Source: Skeletonema tropicum
Taxonomy: Eukaryota; Bacillariophyta; Thalassiosirophyceae; Thalassiosirales; Thalassiosiraceae
DNA length: 64,000 nt
Assembly (NCBI GenBank): GCA_037178625.1
Contig: CM074131.1
Span: 3,844,001 to 3,908,000 of the forward strand
Reading direction: 5' to 3'
Position 1 is the first letter of the stretch. Each line of letters opens with the position of its first letter. Positions 55,961 to 64,000 of the stretch are shown here, piece after piece. The notes beneath the pieces are model-generated. The model had not been told where the DNA came from. It did no database searches and was given only the letters and a program-made list of their open reading frames with translations. A program made the position numbers and the translations under genes.

Positions 55961-58679
55961 TTAAAATAGGGCGGGGAAAAACAATTGAAGCACAGTTGCG
56001 GAGATTGCAGCTGCGTAAAAGGTCGCAACAGATGCACTAGACCTAGACGGCTCGTCAGATGGTTTCGCTGTCATAGTTGTAGGAGTAGGAGGAACCGTCT
56101 CGTCATCCTGAGAGTGAGATGGCTTGGCCAAATCCAAATCAAGATTGTTTCCGATGCAGTTGTGGCAGTTGAACATGAAATTGGGGTCAACAGCCAACTT
56201 GATTGCTTCGAGACGGTTGAGTAGTTCTGTTCCGTAGATCGCCTCCTGAGAAGAGATACACTTTTCCTTGCGCTCCTCAATCGTCCATTCATAAGGACAA
56301 ACCTTCGTCCAGTCTTCCTTGAGGGGGCCGGTAAGGAAAGGCCCAGCATGGTTCGCATTGAAAACAGGAGGGAACTTGGTCTTGTCGGAAATGTCATACA
56401 TCTTCGGGAATACATTGCTCCAAAAGTTGGATTCGTCGGCCTCCGGGTATATATTGCTCAAAAAGTTGGCTTCTTGATCCTCGAAAAGGACTAAAGAAAT
56501 ATGCCATCACAGCAGCTTCACGCTGAGACTGGGAAAGAGAATTGGCTTGATCGGAAAGGCTGGAAGTAGCAACTCCATGGGAATAGTAGGGGCCCATCCC
56601 ATTCTTGACAAAAAAATCCAAATTCTCTTCGCTTTCATCGATCCAAGATTGTGGGACCAACACGAATCCAAGTATAGAATCAGGCAACGGTGTAGGAGGA
56701 GGAAAATCTGGAACTTTGCCAGGAAATCGGCTATCTTGTCCCATCAACATCGACTCTGTAAAGCTTTTGGCATCAGGATTTACCCTGAAAAGACATGCAG
56801 AAGCTTCTGAGGGCAAGTTGTTTAGCTCTAGGAACCTTGCCCAAGCTCCCGAAACGTCTTCATCACCGTAACAATGCAAACTACTATCAGAAGTTCCACA
56901 AGCGATGCTGCTCTCCTTTGTCACATTCAATAGTGATGGGGTCATGAGGTACTTCGCCTTAAACTCATCATATATTGGCGCAAGGGGAGAGCACTCCACC
57001 GCTGCAAATCCGAAATTTTTGTAAGGAAGATACGGGTGAAGCTGCAGTAACGCAGATGTCACCACGCCCCACGTTCCCCCACCCCCACCTCTGACAGCAA
57101 ACCAGAGATCCCCGAAGTCAATATCAAAGTCTTCGGGGCAGGCTTCCCAGATTCCATTTCTCCTCGTCTTCTTCATCAGGGTTGCTTCGGCACACTCCTG
57201 ATACAACTGTGGTGCGAGGGACAACAAATCCTTCTGCACTTGCGTCCTCCCATTCAGTAGGGCCAAATTTGACATGATAACCATTGGGCAGCACCATCTC
57301 CACTTGCAGCACCTGGTCTACGCCCATACCTGATTGTGATTGATCAAAAGGAAGAAGAGATATTAACCAACACACAATTACAAATAATCAATACAAATAT
57401 GCAAGATACATCCGCATCCAAAAAGTCGGCAAGGATAACATTCAAGGAAGAGAAATGTAAATCGATACATGAATAATAATAATGCAAGCATACGCCTACA
57501 CCTCCACAGAACAGATGCGGCAAGTGTAACAAATAGACACACTTACCATACATTCGACCTGCTTTTGCACCTGCGTGGCCACCTTGCCATGTCCATCCCA
57601 CTATAATATTGTTGCATTGGCACAAAGAAGATAAATGGTTAGAAAGAAGAAGGTCTACATCTATATCAAGAACAAAAATGCAGATACAACTCACTTGGAG
57701 AAACGGTACCAGCGTTGCCACCTACTACGTGATACTTGTACTCATCCAATGCTTGATTAGCAGCTAACACGGCGCGGTATACCTTGTCTTTTAGTGACAG
57801 AACAAAATGTAGAGGAGTAGGCTGATGAGACTCTTCAAGAAGATTCGCATTATGAAATAAAGTCATACTAATCAAAAACTTACCAAAATTCTCGCCCCCA
57901 CCGACACGAATTAGACTAGACTTGCCCCTCGCCAACGCCAGAAGACATGCCTGATTACTTAAATCATCAGCTACAGCGGTATTCAAAAGAGCTGCGTCAC
58001 AGTCTGTGATTCCGTCGGGAGCATAATGGGTGTATCGGTTCATGTTCAAGAGTAGAGTATTCTTCTTGCTTGACGAACCTGTATAACTGTGGCCGCTGTT
58101 CTTGACACTGACTTCGACACCGTTCTCCTTTGCAAATTTGACAGTTTTCACAACATCTGATGCAACTTTAGGAAACAAGACCTTGGAAGGGAGGTTGAGA
58201 CTTGGGTTGGTCTCATCAGAAATAAAGCCTTGCGTGGCGTTGGCGCCTTCCAGCTCCATGGACAAGAGGGTGGAGAAGAACAAGGGGGCAATGTCTTCAA
58301 TGAGTCTGTCAAAGGTTTCATTTATATGGCCATTATTGCTAGGACGTGGCCAGGCATTTTCCCAACCGAAGTAATAGGAATTCAAGCACATCCCTGACGG
58401 CTGATCAATCATGGCATGCATTGTTGGATTAGCCTCAGAAAACTCAGCGGAACATTCATCCCTGTAGTTCTTGAAGGAGGTGTCCATGAGAGATGCCGAT
58501 GAACTAATCTTTGAAGCCAAGCCGTCCCAGTCGAGGTCACTGCGCCATCCAGATCCAGATCCAGTTGGAGTTGGATCAGATGCAGCGGCAACAAGTGAAA
58601 GTGATGGAGACGAAATGCTTGAACATCCCAGCGCAGCGAGTAGGAAGAGACATCGTGTTGCGACGGCAAAGGAAGTCAT
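55961..58679 (-). CDS. FAD-linked oxidase, berberine-bridge-enzyme type, two frame breaks
   Basis: The Met at 58679 gives a signal peptide ('TRCLFLLAALGCSS'). The FAD-binding fold follows: 'VLFPKVASDVVKTVKFAKEN' and 'VSVKNSGHSYTGSS', where the His is the likely flavin-linked residue, then 'LIRVGGGENFG'. Introns at 57788-57883, 57601-57694 and 57330-57546 join to 'GWTWQGGHAGAKAGRMYG' and 'VDQVLQVEMVLPNG'. Next come 'LWFAVRGGGGGTWGVVTSAL', a strong family hallmark, the substrate domain, and 'VDPNFMFNCHNCIGN' near the C-terminus. It ends with a hydrophobic tail ('AAAISATVLQLFFPALF') behind a Ser-rich stretch, like a GPI signal. Frame shifts are needed near 57150 and 56500. It probably oxidises a sugar or other alcohol outside the cell. 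Confidence 0.75.
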
Positions 58680-59307
58680 TTTGGTATGGTTCAGTACAAA
58701 GCTATTGAAGGAGCCAGAGTTTAGGATGAGTAGGGCTGCGCAGTTTATGTCGTATGCATATATGATTTTGAGAGTTCGACGATTCATCATTTTGGGTAGG
58801 CCATCGGCATCGGGACGATGGGAGCAAAAAATGTTAGTGGTCGGCCGCAAAATAGCACATAATAGAAAGGATAGAGTAGCGAGCAGCAACAAAGCCCATG
58901 TGCACGAGAGAGACTTACCAAGATGCGATAATATCCAAAACATTGGGTTGATTGATGTGAAGAAGGTAGAAGATATTGTGTGGATCTATCAGCTTTCAGC
59001 ACATAAGTAGTAAAAGGATGGAGAGTGAATGCATTGTTCCCAAAAATGATATCTTTACAAGACACGAAGGACTCAGTACAAAAAAGAGAGCAGAAGAAAG
59101 AAGTTGTGTCACATGTGATGCTACGAAGGAGTCAATAGAAACCGGAGCGCATGGCACCCGTTCTGGGATCGGCTAGCTAAGCTAAGAGAAAGAGGTTATG
59201 CAGAGAAGCCTTGATGAATCATATGTAGCTGTCTCATTTCCTCGTATCTCGTATAGCTGTCTCATCTCCTCGACTCCGTCAAATTGATTCCTACGTATAT
59301 GTCATAC
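58680..59307. other. Intergenic region upstream of the oxidase
   Basis: No supported gene is present. An upstream extension of the oxidase frame reaches 58943 but lacks a better start. Confidence 0.35.
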
Positions 59308-59835
59308 AAGATAGATAACGGCACTCCCTTTCCGCCGAAATTAGAAAAATAAAATATTTCACAAAAAATCCCGCCTCCACGATTTCGCAGCAAAAACATC
59401 ATCACACATCATGAGGAAGTGAACCAAAACACCATGTTGATGGCATAGCGGTAAAAATCGTATCTCCTGAAGTACACAGATTTGCATTTCGTGCTATATA
59501 ACTGTATGCAGCTGAAGCTATGAGGAAACTTACTGGCTAGGCCACGTAATGCACTTTTTGGTACCCCATCTAAGCGTCACATGAGAAAAAGTCAACCAGA
59601 AGAAGCCGAATCTCCCGATGTGTCGTCCGATACTACGCCTGTAACACCTCGGAGATCGTCCTCTCTCCGCCAATTATCACCGCTACTTCTACATATAGAC
59701 ATCTAGTGTCGGTGTGGTTCATTGTTAGTGACTTCATATGGCCATAGCACTCCGTCGGGCACCAACATTGCTGCTACACATCACATCATCAATTACAAAC
59801 AAATGTCACCCATTTCGTTGTTCTATTCCGACCTC
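59308..59835 (+). repeat. Direct repeat of about 520 bp, left copy
   Basis: It shares ordered blocks with 61672-62200: 'ACAAGATAGATA', 'ACACCATGTTGATGGCAT', 'TAATGCACTTTTTG', 'GTCGTCCGATACTACGCC' and 'CTTCTACATATAGACATC'. A short frame at 59580-59706 ('MRKSQPEEAESPDVSSD') is partly kept in the other copy. No transposase or terminal inverted repeat is evident. Confidence 0.8.
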
Positions 59836-61671
59836 TAATCATGACGAGACAACTAAACACGACAAATGAGCTCTCAATAATATGTAAGGATCGCTTTGTA
59901 CCGTGAAGTTGACAATTGAGATCGATTTCACTGCCTACACCACCATCGGCGAACTCAGCCTTGGTATCACCATCGCCCAACACATGGCCATTCCTCGAAC
60001 AAATTCCAATGGATTCGTTATTCAAATCAACATTACCATCTGACAACAATGACACAACAACTATTGTATTTGATTGAAGAGATAAGGTCGTAGTTGGGTG
60101 ACTTAAAGCTCGATTAGGGTGGAATAGGTGCACATTTTGTCTCCGAAGAAGGCTATTGTTACGGCGCTACATTGCTCTGAATTGATCGGAGTGGAATCTT
60201 CAACGACTTGTTAAGGCCCTTTGGTTTCAATGAAGTAATGTTCGACGGATAGAGCTGCATATGATCACTACTGACATCATTGGAATGCACAAAGTGATTC
60301 TCTTGTAGTAGATGGATGTGCATACAGAAGTGTTTGTGTTGAATGACAAGGATCTGTGGGCCTCATAAATTATTATTACCGCATTAAAAAGATGCAAACA
60401 TTCTTTTCATAACTCTACAAGCGTTATTTTAGCAGTGTTTGGTGTCGTTAGTGCCGAAATATTTGTTATAACACCATCGTTCATTGCTCATGAGAGTTGA
60501 GGATACACATTCATGTGCACAAATTGGCTTTTATTTTACATCATTTGTAAAAATTAGTACATATAAAGTTGCTACATGCAATCATATGTGTCTATATATA
60601 AACGTCTCGAGCATTGTATCTTTTATATAACGGCACCACGCTCAGTACAGTACGCTACTCGGGCGGAAATCCCATGGTGGTGATGTGCTCGATGATCGTT
60701 GGCGCCACTTTGGTACCGCTTCTTGAACGATTCCTACGTAGACAAAAAAATCCACGTCATGGAGTCAAGGAGATGAGACAGCTATATCTCATCTCGTACA
60801 TTTCAGGTTAAGCCGGTGTGGAGAAATAAAGAGGTGAGAAAGCCAAGGTGTAGGAACAGCAGCTAGAAATTTGCACTTGGTCTGTCCAGAATTCATACCG
60901 TGTCAGATAGACACGGGGCAAGAAGCCACAGAAGCGCAAGATTTGGCTGGAAGAAAGAAATGATCCAGCATGCTTACAATCTTTGTTTGTTAGCAAATTC
61001 ATCGGCCAGGTCTCTGTGGACTGCACAACTGATCGAAGTTGATCATCATTAGGAATGCAGTGCTCCAGAGACTTGAATTTTTGTGCTACTTACAAAGTTG
61101 TCACTGGATTCCTTTTTGTCTTTATCCCCTTGCCTGCTTGACGTCAAAACGTTTCTCCGAAGTCCGAGGAGGAACCGGGGGTTTTCCACCGCCATGTCGC
61201 TCGACATGTACTCCGTTGTCTCGCAGTGTCTACACGCAACCGTCTTTGTGACGGGAGCTTTTTTGGGGGTTTGGATGGGATATGAACAGGGATATCATGG
61301 GTGTTGCGTCTGTTGGTGGAAACAGTGGAATATGATTGTGGATAAACTTGACAACTGGCATCGTAGTCTATTACTTCGATAACTCTGAAAGCTTGGTTGG
61401 GCAATATTCTAAATGCTTTAGTCTGTGTGGTTCGTCTACGATCTGTACCCGTCCCTTGAAGCAATTGCCGTCGCTTTGGGTGGGTTTGACGGGGGTTGGA
61501 TGATTTCAGAGTTATCGTTGGTTGCTACGATGCTCTGTGGATCATGTCTCCGAGAGACAACTCTCGGTTCACGTTCTTTAGTTCACTAAGGTTATTGGAT
61601 ATTACTTACTTCTATCCTTTATTTCCTGCTTAAACTTGATTTGATCAGAGATGGCCGACACACGACACACC
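59836..61671. other. Gene-poor spacer between the direct repeats
   Basis: Only weak frames occur. 61194-61382 would encode 62 aa with one membrane-like helix ('ATVFVTGAFLGVWMGY'), and 60614-60811 would encode 65 aa. Neither has family support. Confidence 0.3.
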
Positions 61672-62200
61672 CCTTACAAGATAGATAAAACGGCACTCGC
61701 CTCTCTTTTGCTCCACGCACGATACGATAATTGACATAAAATACACATCTATCCATCATAAAGAAATGAACCAAAACCTACCAAAACACCATGTTGATGG
61801 CATACATAGCGGTAAAAATCGTATCTTCTGAAGTACGCAGATTTGCATTACGTGCTATATAACTGCCTGCAGCTGAAGTTATGAGGCAACTTACTAGCTA
61901 GGCCGCGTAATGCACTTTTTGATACCCCATCTAAAGGTAACATGAGAAAAAGTCAACCAGAAGAAGGCAAACCTCCCGATATATCGTCCGATACTACGCC
62001 GGTAACACCAAGAATATAGACCTCTCTCTGCTAATCCTCACCGCTACTTCTACATATAGACATCGGGTGTCGGTGTCGGTGTGGTCTGCTGGTAGCGACT
62101 AGTCAGCGCTCTGTAACTCCGTTGGGCACCATATTTGGCTGATACATCATAATATGAACACAAACACTTAAGTCAATCGTTTCATTGTTCTATCCCAAGA
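61672..62200 (+). repeat. Direct repeat of about 520 bp, right copy
   Basis: It is the counterpart of 59308-59835, about 2.35 kb away, with small indels (for example an extra 'CTACCAAAAC' near the start of the conserved part). The short frame here stops early ('MRKSQPEEGKPPDISSD'). Confidence 0.8.
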
Positions 62201-62227
62201 TGATAGATAGATAGATTATTTTAGTCA

Positions 62228-62573
62228 CTACTCTCTAGAGACACCAGTGTCAGTAGAGAAAGAAGAATTTAAACCTGGAGGGGCTCGGGCTGGTCCTGTG
62301 CAGCCTGCTGGGTTCAACTGGTCGACGGATGTGGAAAGCGAACGCCTTGGTGCAGGCAAGGCCAAACTGTTGAAGGAAATGGATCTGCGGGGTGGGCGCT
62401 GTGTAGGAGTGACCATAGAATCGCTGGTGGGCTGGTTTGGAAGCAGACCATGAGGAATTTGCAGGGAAGGATGCCATGAGGAGTTGAGCTTTGGAGTGAG
62501 TCGGGGTACATCTTCGCTGCGTGAGGCTTGCTGGGATAGATTATTTACGATGTCATCATTGCCTAATCTCTAC
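62228..62573 (-). CDS. Possible terminal exon of an unidentified gene
   Basis: The minus strand is open for about 115 codons after a 'TTTGAATGTAG' acceptor-like site at about 62574. It encodes a Ser/Pro-rich sequence with 'TPTQRPPRRSISFNSLALP' and 'APRRSLSTSVDQLNPAG', ending in a stop at 62228. A first Met occurs only midway. Upstream exons are not visible; the sequence to the right has a different character. Confidence 0.3.
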
Positions 62574-62969
62574 ATTCAAATTAAAGTTCTCGAATTAGGC
62601 ATTAAATTTCTATCGGATGATTGGGCGGCTAATTTTCATGGGTTCATTGGGCCAAGGGAATAACTATGGGGGTCAAACGTGCTTGATTTACGCGGGGCGC
62701 GCCAGAATGACATTCGAGAAATTTTTTGACGCTTCAAAAAGGGGTCAATTCGTCACGCTAACTAACACCGTGTTAATTAACCTTTCGACATGGCACTACA
62801 ATTCGATCGACCTCTTCCAATGGACCAATTCAATGGCAGAACCTTGCTCTACACTCGTAGCCCCACCACTCTAGCCCTTATTTGGCCGTCATAGCTGCTA
62901 TATTCGCCGAGAACGAGGCCCTCGAAAATTACCAATTGTGGCCGACGCCGAAATCCACCACTTTTAAAC

Positions 62970-64000
62970 ATGTCCGCCGGAGACGAACTGGCAAAGGACT
63001 TGTCGCTCAAACAACTCCAAGGAATTCTGGCAGGGAATACTGATCGGTTCGAGAGCCTCAATTGGGTAGGGGTTGAAGAGAATATCCTCGTCAAACTCTT
63101 TCCTTATGACAAAAAATATGGTAAACTCCATCCACCTATAACTTACTTGACGTCTGCCGAGCGAGTGCGAGAATGGAGAAAGATAGGCAAGGGTGATCAG
63201 CAATACAAAATTGATCAGGCCGAGGAGCAGCAAAGGAAGGAGGCGAAAAGGACCTCAAGAAGACGTCGTGCTAGTGGTCGAGCTAGTGTGGAAGAGGAGC
63301 ACAGCGATGATGTTCCTGCAAAGGACGGCAGTCAACAGCAGTATGCATCGCCGCCGAATAAAGTTAGTACAGCCAAAAAGAGGAGAGTGGATAGGGAAGA
63401 GGGCGGGGGAGGGGATGACAATGAAGTAGATCGGCTTGTCCCGGGGGGAGAAGGCGTTTCCTCACCACCGCTTTTTCATCGACCAACTGATCCGCTGGAG
63501 GTAGAACACGAGGAGACGATAACGTATCAACCAGTTGACTCCACCAAATGTCGGGGAATTTCAACGTTCACCATAGATGGAACCAACATTAAAGACAAGG
63601 ATAAAGTGAATGATGGATTCAATCACTTGGTGGGGAATGTCTTTCGCTACAAGGCTAGCTACTTATCAAACAATCGGTGTGTATGGCCCTATGGGCGTGA
63701 TGTTGCAGGCTTTATCGTAAATCACAACGCCAAGAAGAATGATGAAGATGACGCCGAAGATGAACCCCCGTTTACATGGAAGTGCATCGAAGTCGATGAC
63801 GATCCAAACATTGTTACGTATGCGTTCAGTCATAGGGATTGTTCGGGTGCAAAACTTGAAGGCAAACAGCTGTGTGGGGCATGTTTCCGAAAGCAATATA
63901 AACTTTACGAACTGTTGGACTTCATTTGGGCCGGTGGTGCTCGCTCTACATTATTTACCGAAGCATCCAGGGCACACAATAAACCAAATGCACCTTGGGT
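62970..64000 (+). CDS. Long unterminated frame, possible mobile-element protein, runs off the window
   Basis: An ATG at 62970 opens at least 343 codons without a stop to the end of the window. The product starts 'MSAGDELAKDLSLKQLQG', contains a Lys/Arg-rich, probably nuclear, stretch ('RKEAKRTSRRRRASGRAS' and 'AKKRRVDREEGGGG') and then a Cys/His region. That region has 'WKCIEVDDD', 'FSHRDCSGAKLEGKQLCGAC' and 'RKQYKLYEL', spaced like a zinc-binding module (C...HxxC...CxxC). Large proteins of this design are common in transposon-encoded nuclear proteins, but no catalytic motif is yet visible. The sequence just upstream (62590-62969) differs in character from the rest and may be an element end. 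Confidence 0.55.
   Translation, partial: MSAGDELAKDLSLKQLQGILAGNTDRFESLNWVGVEENILVKLFPYDKKYGKLHPPITYLTSAERVREWRKIGKGDQQYKIDQAEEQQRKEAKRTSRRRRASGRASVEEEHSDDVPAKDGSQQQYASPPNKVSTAKKRRVDREEGGGGDDNEVDRLVPGGEGVSSPPLFHRPTDPLEVEHEETITYQPVDSTKCRGISTFTIDGTNIKDKDKVNDGFNHLVGNVFRYKASYLSNNRCVWPYGRDVAGFIVNHNAKKNDEDDAEDEPPFTWKCIEVDDDPNIVTYAFSHRDCSGAKLEGKQLCGACFRKQYKLYELLDFIWAGGARSTLFTEASRAHNKPNAPW

Noticed and set aside
59308..62200. LTR retrotransposon with direct repeats as LTRs
   Set aside because: No polyprotein, primer-binding site or clear TG...CA ends were found; kept only as a direct repeat.
1..64000. CRISPR arrays, bacterial operons, ribosomal RNA genes
   Set aside because: None were seen; splice sites, introns and protein families all point to a eukaryotic nuclear genome.

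Overview
This window looks like nuclear DNA from a diatom, or a close photosynthetic stramenopile; a centric diatom is my best guess from family content. Predicted plastid proteins begin with a signal peptide followed by an 'SAFV/SHAF/AEGF' type junction, as in secondary plastids. Introns are short, with GTAAGT/GTGAGT donors and CAG acceptors. The families are also typical: bestrophin-like channels, LRR_5 proteins, 'GSIPSELGGLT' leucine-rich repeats split across 72-nt exons, PSxxPS-rich stalks and BTB/SAP remnants. Nothing here looks bacterial, organellar or viral.

Layout. 0-20 kb holds ten gene loci: a Tcp11-family protein, a plastid SET-domain protein, an acidic twin-repeat protein, a bestrophin-like channel, a hypothetical, a phosphodiester glycosidase (NAGPA family), a plastid protein of unknown function, an SLC49/FLVCR-like transporter, a peptide deformylase and a BTB-domain relic. 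Most show conserved protein sequence hopping between frames; only the bestrophin is clean.

20.9-35.2 kb is a head-to-tail tandem array of a roughly 4.2-kb unit: three full units, the last enlarged by two insertions, then a partial fourth. Each full unit carries a two-exon plus-strand gene (286 aa in the two intact copies) and a set of minus-strand frames. The last full gene copy is interrupted by two related miniature inverted-repeat elements, each with a 4-bp target duplication. Related BTB/SAP tail fragments lie on both sides of the array.

36-50 kb is ordinary gene-dense DNA with mostly intact frames: a divergent asparagine-rich GTPase-like protein, a 712-aa repeat/coiled-coil protein, an LRR_5 protein, an MFS transporter, farnesyl diphosphate synthase, a Sec14-like protein and an F-box/Kelch protein with one break.

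50-59 kb carries a ten-exon membrane-anchored LRR surface protein, a decayed PS-rich relic behind it, and an FAD-linked (berberine-bridge type) oxidase with a GPI-like tail. 59-64 kb is gene-poor. It holds a direct repeat of about 520 bp in two copies and, at the edge, an open reading frame without a stop (62970 to the window end) that may belong to a mobile element.

The genes do not form one pathway. The most notable points are the tandem array with its paired MITEs, the 72-nt exon array, the uneven clustering of frame breaks in the first 20 kb, and the unterminated frame at the end. All identifications are from reading motifs by eye; no database search was run.
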